Assembly (NCBI GenBank): GCA_017506865.1
Contig: JAFCMP010000039.1
Location: 186,001 to 250,000, forward strand
Source: Tribonema minus
Lineage: Eukaryota > Sar > Xanthophyceae > Tribonematales > Tribonemataceae
Direction: 5' to 3'
DNA length: 64,000 nucleotides
The position numbers and the translations under genes are program-made. Of this stretch, positions 54,401 through 64,000 are shown in pieces (position 1 is the stretch's first letter; every line of letters starts with the position of its first letter). Under the pieces are notes generated by a model, which was not told the DNA's origin, did not search any database, and was given only the letters and a program-made list of their open reading frames with translations.

Positions 54401-56887
54401 TGCGGTCGCGCAGGCTGGACCAGTTGCGCCTGTCACGCGAGTGGATCACCAACGACCAATACACGGTGCACGCGCAGGTGCGTCCGAGCGCTGAGCACTG
54501 TGACAGCTTGCAATTTGAAGCCGGCATTGCGCATGCATCGCTGTTTTGGCCGGCCGTACTAGTGAGAGAGGCTGTGCGCGCGTGTATACCCAAGGTGCGC
54601 AATGGAACGGGGGCTTGGCGGACGTGCGCCGCGCCAGACCGACACAGACAGCGACGTCTTCAGTCCGCAGCGTCACGGTCATGGTGGCCTGAACTGCCAC
54701 CTTGCATTCACAAGATGCAGAGACGCTTGCGGCGGGAGTCTGGCGTGCCGCGTTTCCAGATGATGTGCTTCATCGCAAGGCAAAAGGCCATTGTATGTCA
54801 TGTGACAGTCACTGTGGGCAAGTTTGCAGAGCGCTGCAGTGTGCACTCACTGCAAGCTATACCTAGTACAGAACATACCACGCATGTCCAGCCTGAGAGC
54901 TTTGTGTAGGCACCTCGCACATCACAGACTGATGCAGTCACCGCAGCGGTGGGCACGATGCAGTGGTTCAAACCCTTGTGTGCTGTAAATCAGCGGTGAT
55001 AAACCTGTGCCCCAACACATACAAAACCAGCAGACAAGTGGAGCCTGCGTTGTAACTGCTTGTACATCTCGACACGACGGCGCCTGCCGCTGGTGATCAC
55101 AATAAACACCGACGTCAAAATCACCTCTCTTCATCAAAGTTCTCACACCATCTCATGGGACAGTCGCCCTCCAGGCCCGGCAACGACAAGGGCGCTTTGC
55201 TTGCTACTTCACTGGTCCTCGTCAGTGTCAGTGCCTGCCCTGACCCTCGGCCCATCCAAGCTGATCGCATGCAATTAGGTACTGCAATGACTCATTGCCA
55301 ATGAGGTACCGCAAACTGCGTCACGATAAATCATGCGCCGTGCCGCTTTTTCGTTGCGCACGCCACGCACCCACCATGCACACGCGTCGCGCGCGCTGCT
55401 GCTCCAGATCAAGTGGCCAGCCAAGGGCGGCCACTGGGTGTTCTCCGCGCGCTGCCTCAACAAGAACGAGGTCTACAAGGACTTTGGCGCGGACATTGAG
55501 GACACGGACTGGTTCGGGCAACCCCTGGGCGACTGCCTGGGGTACCTCATCGAGGGGATACCGTGGTCGTCCGTAGCGGGCTCGCTGCGGGCGTCGTACG
55601 CGTGGCAGGTGAGAGCCCCTTCCCTTCTCTTTCGTACTGCGCGAGCACCGCGTTGAGTGCCTTGCGGACGTGGTGGCGGCTGCAGCGGGGCCTGCTGCAC
55701 TGCGCCCGCCACCGCGCAAACGCCCATGAGAGTACTCGGGTGTCAGCACCGCGCCGGCTACAGTCATGCAGACTTGTGAGACTCGACATTGGCGGTGTTG
55801 GGTGAGTGTGAGCTCCTCCTTTTGCGCCGTGCAGCGCCAGGGTCGTAGCGGTGCAGGAGCTTCGCTCATTGCGCTCTTGCACATCCTGCGGCACTGACTG
55901 GGTGCCTCATGCTCGTTCACTGCCACATCCTGTAGCCGCGCCACTTTCTCAGCTCTGCAGCCATGGCTGATGGGTGCGTTGAGACCGCGTGCGTGGGTCT
56001 GTCCATGATGGAGTGTCACAGCGGTATTTCCAACATGTGGTCTGTATCAGAGGACCGTACTTGTCAGCATGCCGCTGCAAAAGATAGAGCGGCATGGCAT
56101 GCTGCCCTGCATGATCAAAATGGCTGGCCTTTGCAATCACAGTGCGTGTATATGCTTGCAATGTGGGATCGTCGCCGACCTTTTCCTTTACACTCTTCCG
56201 CTCGCTGCTTGCACGCGCTGCTGCAGTGGATCTTCATCATCACCTGCGCCTTCAAGGTGGTGGCCATGGGGGTGCTCTGCTACCGCGCTTATCTCCCCTT
56301 CAGCAAGATTGTGGTCAACAACAAGGTGCGCAGAGAATCGCTTGCTGCACCGGATGACTCGACAAGACGGAAGGCGGTGGCAATTACTGCACGATGATGT
56401 ATGGTTTGACTGACCCACACTTTGTGAGCGGGGCTGCTGTCTGTTGCAAGCAGGAGCAGGCTTTTTCCATTCATTGATTTGGTGTACCACAGGTACTGCA
56501 GGGCTCCGCCTCCGCTGGTGTTGTTGTGTTCCGCTACCTCAATATTTTGTGCATTGTTGAGAGAAAATTTAAGCGTGTGAGAAATCTCGCACCATGTTCA
56601 TCAAGTCACATCTCAAAGTACTTCGAATGCCTGTGACCTGCAGAACAGACTTTGCTTGTGCCGTTGAAGCTCCTGCGCCGATGCTCTTTGACAACAGAAA
56701 GTATGTCATGTACCACTTGCGGCCTCCCCTGAGACTTGGCTGCCCCTTGTGCTGTGTGCAGTTCGTTCAAGGGAACCACCATGCCGTCGACGACGCGCCA
56801 GCGCGGGGCGGCAAGAACGTGCCTCCTGCCACGGGATCCCGCAAGTACACCAAAGACATCACCGCAAGCACCACCGAGGTCCAATAA
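42489..56887 (+). CDS. large receptor-like membrane protein with two cyanobacterial-type sensor units (paralogue 1)
   Basis: Exons: 42489-42842 (start uncertain, frame open upstream), 43738-43850, 44258-44324, 44950-45030, 46320-46406, 46873-46998, 47585-47637, 48165-48258, 48975-49089, 49576-49649 (GC donor), 50265-50567, 50912-51112, a doubtful small exon near 51215-51270, 51447-51629, 51993-52117, 52682-52860, 53736-53934, 54414-54477, 55408-55608, 56227-56325, 56762-56887: about 947 residues. A cytosolic basic head (LTPKQLIRKYKAKVKPKTW) leads into TM1, then a sensor: IEYVTLLGADMKILASANKD, EPFDPE-GIV, DAVIRW, GFLVLGDL-VNGKSSATSL. TM2 (WICVGIIVFIDAFTLFLATW) is followed by TM3 (LGAVIAAAALASLGVGVF) and a second sensor: LLDNTGKVLVV, EVLVRWTSCPMW, ADIVNGKTRIVERSN, GWSGIYFYN. 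TM4 (WIFIITCAFKVVAMGVLCYR) and a ~50-residue tail end the chain. The order D-R(Y/W)T-DIVNGK-GGYSA(V/I)Y is that of the Cache-like N-terminal sensor of cyanobacterial chemoreceptors. No HAMP, kinase or cyclase is seen. Alternatively two genes, the second starting at ATG 50906. Confidence 0.7.
42632..42680 (+). repeat. in-frame 27-bp coding repeat (TRQSASGK twice)
   Basis: Inside exon 1 of the receptor gene the octapeptide TRQSASGK is encoded twice in tandem with identical codons, separated by one Glu. It lies in the cytosolic, low-complexity head before TM1 and is absent from the paralogue, so it is a recent in-frame expansion. Confidence 0.75.
43819..43916 (+). repeat. duplicated exon end with splice donor (receptor exon 2)
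   Basis: The last 32 nt of exon 2 plus its GTGAG donor (43819-43855) are repeated 62 bp downstream inside the intron (43881-43917). The copy encodes ATDALNGAHEG versus ATDALNGVHEG, with one replacement and one synonymous change. Confidence 0.85.
44478..44549. repeat. perfect 36-bp tandem duplication flanked by an 8-bp inverted repeat
   Basis: Within receptor intron 3 a 36-bp unit beginning TTTATGCGAAATATTGCGCT occurs twice without differences. CTCTCAAA (44467-44474) and TTTGAGAG (44549-44556) flank the pair as an inverted repeat, so the transcript could fold into a hairpin-bounded loop. Confidence 0.8.
45280..45530. other. AT-rich island in a receptor intron
   Basis: Within the 1.29-kb intron between exons 4 and 5, about 250 bp switch to strongly AT-rich sequence (ATTGAAAATTAATAATTTTA). 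The flanks return to GC-rich. It may be an inserted fragment; no terminal repeat or coding content was found. Confidence 0.4.
52812..52978 (+). repeat. duplicated exon end with splice donor (receptor exon 16)
   Basis: The last 49 nt of exon 16 (52812-52860, SCPMWIGGPDSGEPVA) are repeated 118 bp downstream in the intron (52930-52978), again followed by GTGCG. The four differences are all synonymous third-codon changes. Confidence 0.9.
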
Positions 56888-57925
56888 AGGCCTCAACTGC
56901 TGCATTCGGCATGGACAAAAGGCATGGTTACAGCAGCAGCAGGACAGCAAGCGGCACGCCAAAGGAGGTCCCCCGTGTGCTGCGCAGTTTACAGATTGCA
57001 CCGTTCCTCTGGCCAGTATTTGCATGCAGTCATATTTGGGCGCGCCCGTTTCCGCCGGCGCTGGTAGACGCTGCGTGCAGCAGTAGTTGCACTTTCAGTT
57101 GTATTGGCCGCCGTGCCGTTGGCTCACCCCTGCCGCGTGGTACACCCCCATGGGCAACAAGGTGGGACACCGTCCCCTGCCACTCCGGCCTGGTCCAGCT
57201 GGTCCTACATGTCCATGCCGCACCACTTCCGCGCTGCACGTCACCAGCATCACCACCAACCCCCTTCCTCACCCTGAGCATGTCCCTGATCCGGGCTACA
57301 AGTCTGGGCGCTGTGAGCCGCTCTCGTCGACGCGCTCCAATGTTTATGGAAACATGCAACTTTACGCCCATCCGACGTCTTTCTTTCACGTCCTGTTGCT
57401 GCAACGTTCGAGACAGTGTTGGCAGCGTGCACTTCTGCTCTACAGCAACACTTGACGGTCTGCTGCAGCAAAACTGCTTTTTTTCTGCTCATCCATTTCT
57501 TGAGAGCTGATGGCTTTTTCAGGTAGAGCCTGATCCAACGACATGAACCTCTTTCAGCGGCATCGGTGGTTGTTACCCAGGATGGTCACATCACATGTGT
57601 GTGTGTCGCGCCAAACCACGAAAGAGTAAACAAAAACGGTTACGGATTCCGTAACGACAGGGTGGGAGAGACAAATCAGCGTTTGGTCTCCAAAGCACCT
57701 GAGCGAAAATGCCGAGCCCTTGGCAAGCTTGATGGCAGCCTCACTGGGCGCCACGGATATAGCGGTTCGTCTGCAGAGGTTGCAGCCCCAGGAAATCCCG
57801 ATTGGTGGCGCACAGGAAACTCCTCAAATGCTTGATCTGAGTGCTTGTGCTTGAAGCTAGCGGAGCAGCAGCAGCTACGGAGGAGAGAATTATCGTTTTG
57901 ACGTCGCCGACAGAAGGAGGCTGCC
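56888..57925. other. intergenic between the two receptor paralogues
   Basis: The stop codon of paralogue 1 (TAA, 56885-56887) overlaps an AATAAA polyadenylation-like signal (56883-56888). The following kilobase holds no supported exon. Frames such as 57566-57835 have no recognised content. Confidence 0.45.
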
Positions 57926-60900
57926 ATGCCTTCTGCTCCGAGAGTAGCAGTGTCGCAGTTGGAAGACGAGGTGGAGTGTGTGCGAGGCCAGCGGGCAGCC
58001 ACTACGCCAGTTGGAGGGGCTGCGCCAAGCAGCCCTAGTCACATCCCTTATAGCCAGGTGGGCATCTGCTTGTCGCGTGTGTCCTACTGACTGCAGCGTC
58101 GCCCGTCGCTGTTTTAGCGAAATCCACGTGCAGATTGGTTCTGCAGTTCTCGCGTAGACACTAAGTGCACTTCAACCAGCCCACGTCAGCACGTGATAAC
58201 GGTGGCGCAACGACGGCTCTCCTCGAGTTACTGACACACTGCAGATCGTCGGTGCTTCACAGTGCACCAGCATCAGCACTCCCTCTGATGGTCAGGCACT
58301 GTAGCGCAAAACCATGTCGCACAGCGGGTTGCCTGACCATGTACCTGTGGCTGATGCACGGGCTCTGTGCAGGTGTTGGCAGCACGGAAAGCGGAGCTGC
58401 AGGCAAAGACTAAGGCGCAAAGACAGCAGCAGCAGGTGGCGCGCTCGGTGCACGGATGGTCGGACACTACATCGGGGGACGAGACGGGGCGGTCATCCGC
58501 CAACACAAGCATAGGCAACAAATCGGACACCAAACTGACGCCAAAGCAGCTGCTGAGGAAGTACAAAGCCAGGATCAAGCCGCGGACATGGCTTTACATC
58601 ATATTCGTATTTGTAAGTGCACTGCAACTACAATCATTACAGTGTTGCTTACTGTCAGTGTGACATGCGTCGATGGCAACATAATCGTGCCTTACATTAT
58701 GCTTGTGCGCTCAAGTAAGCCAAGGCCGAGCGGATCACCAACATCATCGGCACCCACCAGTGAACGCCGTGGACAGCATAGAGTGACACTGCCGCAAGTG
58801 TCTAAGCGCGCAAGACACACAAAGTAAGGGCGACAGCTGCACTGGTAGATGTCAACATCTGCAGTGAGGGTTCGCGATCGACTGCACAGTATGCGCTGCG
58901 TGGAATGAGTAGGCAACACATCGTATGGGTGCCGCCATGATCTGACAGTGTGTCTTCACGTAGGCTGGCACTTCATCCAGGTTCAGCACAAAGTGCAGAC
59001 TCCACTGTGCCGGGCCCGTGCCGCGCCTGTCCCCTCCCCCCCTCCCCCATGCCCCCCTGGCGGCGTGTGCCACCATTGACTGCTGCCGACAGCGCTGCGC
59101 GTGCCACGGTGTGAAGCAGTAGCCTCCTCGCTCCAGCCCGCATCCCGCTCGCAGTCTCAGCGACACTCTGAGTCTGAGTATCAGCTGAGCCGTGTGCACT
59201 GCGCGATCAGCACTTTGAATTTGAGTCAGCTGAGCAACACTCTGAGTCTGAGTCAGCTGAGCCGTGTGCACCGCGCGGCGCGACAGGTGGAGGCCATCAT
59301 GGTGCTGGCGTTCTTCCTGTCGGCGCACGCGAGCCACCACGCCGTGGTGGTGACGTACGAGAACTCGGCGAAGGACATGCTGAGCAGCGTGCACGAAGGG
59401 TGAGTGAGGGCGTGAGTGAGTGAGCGCGGCGGCGGAGTCGTCGGCAAGCCGTGTGTAAGGGCGGGTGAAGTCTTGGTGGTGCATAGCACAGGGTGGAGCC
59501 GTGTTTGTGAAGGGGAGGGGGAAGGTACTCGGCGGATGATGTGAATGAGTGCTCGTCTCCACTGTGAGCCGCGTGGAATCAGTTGCACAAGCCCGAGCTT
59601 ACAGTCACTGCAGACAACGCATGCAGCGGTGCAAGGTGCGTCGGGAGAATGCCACAAGTGGCAAGTCACGTCTTCGTGGCCATTCGCGAGCACGATGCTG
59701 GCGAGACGCAGAGTGTAGATTGCGTTGGCGGGCACATTGCTGGGCTTGTTCACAGTCAGACGGCGTCGCGTTGTGCAAAGCCTCTTGAATAGGCCAGAGT
59801 AAAAACACCTCTCAGCATCCTCCTGCGCCGGCAGGCAGCGCATGGCCACTGCCTGAGTCAGCCAGCAGGGTGCGGCGCGGCGGCGACAGAGGGGGGGAAG
59901 GGGGGGGGGGGGGGGGACTGCTACGTTACATCAGCTCAGCTGCCCAATGTGCGGGGTACTGCCGAGAGCACCAGTGCTTGTCTGCGGGTGAGACGTGGCT
60001 CACTGCTGCACTCTTCCGCTGCCGCCCGCCCCCCCTCCCCCTGCAGGTATACCAAGAAGGTGTACCAGACGCGTAACCTGCTGGTGAGTGGGCAGTGGTG
60101 ATACTCAAAGCGTGCTGCCACGCGACATCCCTTGCTACATGAATAGTGCGGAGCGCGAAGTAGTAGCCTGCTTGTTGTGGACACGGTGGTGGCGTCACAG
60201 TGTTAACCTGGACGTTTTGCCCGGCGGTTGTGCCAATGTTACAGCATGACTCAGACCGTGTTGCCAGTGCAGATGGTCGCATTGCATGCACAGAGAGTGC
60301 GTCACATATTGCCTCATGCGGGAGCAGCGATGGCAGCGTTAAACAGCAGTACTGGTGCGAGCGGCGCATGTTATTCTCTGCCCAGCGAGGCGCTCGCGAT
60401 TGAACGTGTGGCAGTGGCAGTGCGGAGCCGCGCCTATGCTTGAGCACAGTGCTCTGCTCCCTTCCCAGGCGCGGAGACAGACGCAGTTCAGTGGGTCTGC
60501 CTAGTGCCTATTGCAAGCGTGCCGACGCACACGCAGCACTGCGCGCATTCACATCCAGAAAATAGCGGCAGCAAAGTAGCGCATTGATCACACATGGCAG
60601 CCCGCTCTGCGGACGGTGCGGTGCAGCTGCGAATGCACCCCTAGCTCTTGCGTCACACTCTCAGTGCACGCGCATGTATGGCGACCATCCTGATGTACTC
60701 GGCTGCTGCATGCAACAGACGCACGGTCGTGGTACATGGCAGCTGCGCTGTGAAATTCGCACGCACTCTCCGCCCAGGCTGCGCACCGCACCCGCGCACG
60801 ACCCCCCCCCCTCGCAGGAGGGCACCCAGTACAACTTTGACGTGCAGACGTACCTCGCGGCGGGCGGGCAGACGGCAGCGAACGAGACGCGCATCGTCGC

Positions 60901-63900
60901 GCTCATGCAGAACATCCAGAAGACGTATCAGGTGGAGTTCGCCATGCTGCTCGACCAGAACAAGGCCGTGCTGTACGACGTGAACCGCAACAACTCGCGC
61001 CAGGGCGAGACCGTGGACCCGGAGGTGAGTCGTCCTCGTTTAATTAGGGCTTGGCTGCTAACCCTAGGTTGCAGGTTTAGTGACCAACGGATGGCTTATG
61101 TGTTTAGCTGTCGGCGACAGAGGCGACGGCAACTTATGTCTATGGCTGCGTCCGTAGCGCGCACTGGGCGGGAGCATTGCAGCTGGTGCGTACAACACCG
61201 TCGCAGCTACCTTGCCTGCTTCAACAGCGACGCGTCCCGATGCCAGCTGCTTTGCAGACCGCGCAGTAGCACTCATCTCGCTGGCGCCAGGCTGCGTCGC
61301 CTGTCAAGCATGCACGGCGCCGTTTTTACTGCGCCTGCCCTTCAGCACGGCGCCCAGTGACGCGACTGGCCTCGCGCAGAAGGCACCCGGCGCGCCCCCC
61401 CCCCGCGGCTGCGCAGAGCGCCCCTCTCTGCGCGCCTGCCACACGACAACCACGTCACCAACAAGTACAAGTACAGCGCTGCTGGCACTCTCAGCGCCCC
61501 TCTGAGCACTTCTGCACGTCGCGCCGCGCTGCGCCCTCTCCGTCCCCGCGCAGGGCCTGGTGACGCTCGTGCAGCAGCAGCAGGGCGACACGCTCTGGAC
61601 GTACGGCCTGCTCAAGTACGAGGACTTTGTCGCCGAGGGCTGCCCCGTGTTCCGCGACAGGGAGTCCGAGCTCGACCAGGTACGCGCGCACCGCCTGCTG
61701 CTCCCATCTGCATAGCAGTGCTCAGCGCCGGGGAGCGGCATAGCTGCCGCAGCGCCGCGGTGCGGCGGCGTGAGAGTTTGCGCTTGCGGCCGGGGAGGGT
61801 CAGCGGACGTCGCCTTTGCAGCCGCTGTGAGAGTTGTGCGCTGCGCATGCGTGCGCGTGTATGTGTTTCAGCAAATGGGCAATGCGCTAAACCTGTCAAA
61901 GTGTTGTTGAAATTGGAAATTGCATAGGCCACCGCCGTACCAGAAGTGATGGACCCAGCAGCAGGAGCCAAGTGGTGCAGTGAATGACCAGCAGGGTGGC
62001 GCAACCTGGACCTTTGCAGAGGCAGGCTGTCTCAAAGCATTTGCACGTGGCAGTGCGAGTGGTGCACGTTGTCTCCCAGCTGATCACAGGGCAAACTGAC
62101 TGCATAGATGCATGCATCAATAATGCCGTACGGGCTGGTGCGCACTGTGCAATTTGAGGCTATTGTTGTGCCGCACCAGCGTACTTGCCAGCAGCGACTC
62201 ATGCACGGCAGCACACTGGTAGCTCTAGCTGCCACAAAAGCACTGTAGCAGTGACCAACACGAAATACAACACACATGACATCTGGCACGATGCACAATC
62301 CATAGCCTGACACACAGCACACTGACAGACGCGCCTCAAAAGCATGACAGACGCTGCATTCAGTGCCCCCCCCCCCCTCCCCCCCCCCCCTCTCCCCCAT
62401 ACGTGAACTTTGTAGCCTCAGCTCAGAGCAACCCGTGAAGCTTGCACAGTGCACATGCCCACTTGCGCTCATAGATTGTGCATGCGGCATGCCTGTCATC
62501 CTAACGCATCCTACCCATGAAATCAGTCAACAATATCGCTCAAGCCGCCATATCGCGTTGTGACTGACCTGTGTGAAACGGCTTGACACCTGTGTGAAAC
62601 GGCTTGACATGGTGCCTGCCGCAGGCCTTCAAGGGCGCGCACCCAACAGAGACACAGGCCGACTCGCTCATCCGATGGTACGTGCTCATCTTTAAGCTGA
62701 TCGTTGTGGCATGAACGCTAGTGCCGCCAAGCAAGCCTTGCGCTCCATACTCGCAGACGCAGGCGAGGGACGGCGCTCTTGGTCGTGCCGTTTCCTGTTA
62801 AGTGCACTCTGCTTGTTCTGGTAGTAGAAGCACCGGGGAGCTGATGCGCGGAGCGATGCACGGAGCAGGAACATGTGTTGCGCTGCCTCCACGTTTTGAC
62901 AGTTGCTCTGGGAGTAGGCAGCGCACAGCAGTGCAGTCGACGTGCTGGTCCCGCATGCGCATACCGATTCGCTGTCGAGGCTTGCCAAGCCCCTGCGCGT
63001 GGGCGCCCGCACTGCAGCCCCGCATTCAACAGCAGTGCTCAAAGGAGTGACGTCGCCATCGCACGAGCGCGTTCACTGTGCCACGCGTGCCACACCGCTG
63101 CACTCCTCTGTACTTCAACTTCGAAGGGGAGAGTCCGACAGCGCCGCCGAGTTCACTTCTTCGGAGCGCCGCCGCTGGGTCATTATCACAGAGCTCGAAC
63201 ACTGACCGCAGCGTGCCGTGCGCCTACTCGCTCTCCACGACGCCTGGCCTTCGTGCCCCTGTCCCTGACCCCTGCCCCCTGTTGTGCTGCGCGCCCCCTG
63301 GTCTCAACAGGGTCTCCACGGGCATCTTGAGGGTGGACCGGACGACACTGGAGCCTATCGACGCGAACGAGGCCCCCGCTGGCTACCTTGTGATCGGCGA
63401 TATTGTGCGTACACGTGCGCCACAAGCTGCAGCGCGTGTCATTGTTATTGTTGCAGTGCGGCGGTCACGAGTCGCCGCGGTGTGGCACGCAGGGCGGGCC
63501 GCACTCAGGGGGGGGGTATGTACTGCAGTGTGCCGGGAAGTCGCCGAGGCGGCGAGACTGGTGGTAGAGCGGCTTTCGGCTGCTATGCCAGCAGGCAATG
63601 TAGAAGATGATTCACCAGCGTTATGCTGCAGGTCTAGGACGGAGGTGAAGTGAGGCGGGTGTTGCTTGACGCTGACGTCTTCGCGCGCAACAACCTCAAC
63701 TGCTGTACTATCAAAAGTGTCACGTTGTTGCTGGTGCCCATGACACACAAGCACACGGCGCACTCGGTGCAAGCCTGGACGCAGTTCACACCCTTGCAGC
63801 GTGCGCGCACAGGCCTCACAGCAACTCATGTTTACTGCATTGGTGGTGATGCTCAACTGCCCGCGCAGGTCAACGGCAAGTCCTCGTCGACCTCGCTCAT

Positions 63901-63987
63901 CGGGCTGACGCTCGGCGGCATGGCGGGCGTGTACCACAGGCGCAACAGCTCCAACGCGCTGCTGGACGAGCTGGGCGGCCACCGCTG
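57926..63987 (+). CDS. receptor-like membrane protein with cyanobacterial-type sensor (paralogue 2, partial)
   Basis: Exons: 57926-58057, 58373-58612, 59287-59399, 60047-60083, 60818-61024, 61554-61679, 62625-62677, 63311-63404, 63869-63987, all in phase; the gene continues past the window. The start ATG opens MPSAPRVAVSQLEDEVECVR. Exon 2 carries a Gln/Ser/Thr-rich cytosolic head and KLTPKQLLRKYKARIKPRTW, nearly the same as paralogue 1, then TM1 (WLYIIFVF + VEAIMVLAFFLSAHAS). The sensor follows: SSVHEGYTKKVYQTRNLL, VEFAMLLDQNKAVLYDVN, ETVDPE-GLVTLVQQQQ, CPVFRDRESELDQ, AFKG, DSLIRW, DANEAPAGYLVIGDI, VNGKSSSTSLIGLTLGGMAGVY. The exon boundaries at VHEG, DPE/GLV, ELDQ/AFKG, IRW and GDI/VNGK match paralogue 1, but two introns of paralogue 1 are absent here and one here is absent there. 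The ligand and the output are unknown. Confidence 0.75.
59163..59270. repeat. diverged tandem repeat, period about 74 bp, before a receptor exon
   Basis: ACACTCTGAGTCTGAGT(AT)CAGCTGAGCCGTGTGCAC-type sequence occurs at 59163 and 59237, with an extra TGAGTCAGCTGAGC between. The second copy runs to within 10-20 bp of the exon 3 acceptor of paralogue 2 (59286), so it supplies part of that 3' splice region. Confidence 0.65.
62567..62608. repeat. two-copy perfect tandem repeat, unit 21 bp
   Basis: ACCTGTGTGAAACGGCTTGA plus C is present twice in tandem, ending about 15 bp before the acceptor of receptor exon 7 (62624). Confidence 0.85.
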
Positions 63988-64000
63988 GTGAGCACTGCTG

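Noticed and set aside
1-64000. Retrovirus-like, Polinton-like or other capsid-bearing element, CRISPR array, rRNA genes
   Set aside because: No long terminal repeats, polymerase or capsid motifs, no spaced direct repeats, and no rRNA sequence were recognised on either strand.

Overview
This window reads as nuclear DNA of a unicellular alga with a red-type secondary plastid, most likely a heterokont (a pelagophyte-like genome is my best guess; a haptophyte is not excluded). The evidence is as follows. Coding sequence is very GC-rich, and nearly every gene is cut by several spliceosomal introns with GT (occasionally GC) donors and AG acceptors. Two neighbouring proteins start with a signal peptide followed by a Phe at the cleavage site (ASA/FAP and AQA/FGA), the plastid-import signal of heterokonts, haptophytes and cryptophytes. 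There is a membrane-anchored pepsin-like protease of the type common in heterokonts. Two tRNA-His genes with eukaryotic A/B boxes and Pol III T-runs are present. There is no operon structure, no Shine-Dalgarno pattern and no CRISPR. Gene models were assembled by hand from splice sites, reading phase and family similarity; for the complete models the exon phases add up to one open frame.

Layout. 0.2-0.5 kb: small Lys/Ala-rich basic protein (-). 1.25-8.66 kb: 10-exon, 836-aa protein (-) with an N-terminal zinc ribbon and four tandem DUF3395-like (DNAJC11 C-terminal type) modules. It shares a 103-bp divergent promoter with 8.77-14.42 kb, a 9-exon nitronate monooxygenase (+). 16.07-21.51 kb: 7-exon type I membrane aspartyl protease (-). 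21.5-28.9 kb: a gene-poor stretch with two tRNA-His genes, a three-copy local duplication, an AT-rich island, a degenerate coding-like stretch and a perfect 121-bp tandem duplication. 28.88-31.39 kb: plastid-targeted aldo-keto reductase (-), sharing a 122-bp promoter with 31.5-35.0 kb, a plastid-targeted Pro/Val/Lys/Glu-repeat membrane protein (+). 36.1-41.0 kb: unrecognised 478-aa secreted or membrane Cys-rich protein (+).

42.5 kb to the window end: two tandem, same-strand paralogues of a large transmembrane receptor-like protein. Their extracytoplasmic domains resemble the N-terminal sensor of cyanobacterial chemoreceptors and histidine kinases (RW-T..., GDIVNGK, G-Y-x-Y motifs). The first paralogue (21 exons) carries two sensor units in one chain and ends in a short tail with no recognised output domain. 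The second runs off the window. This array is the most unusual content of the window. It also shows intron turnover between paralogues and duplicated exon ends inside introns, one of which differs from the exon only at synonymous sites.
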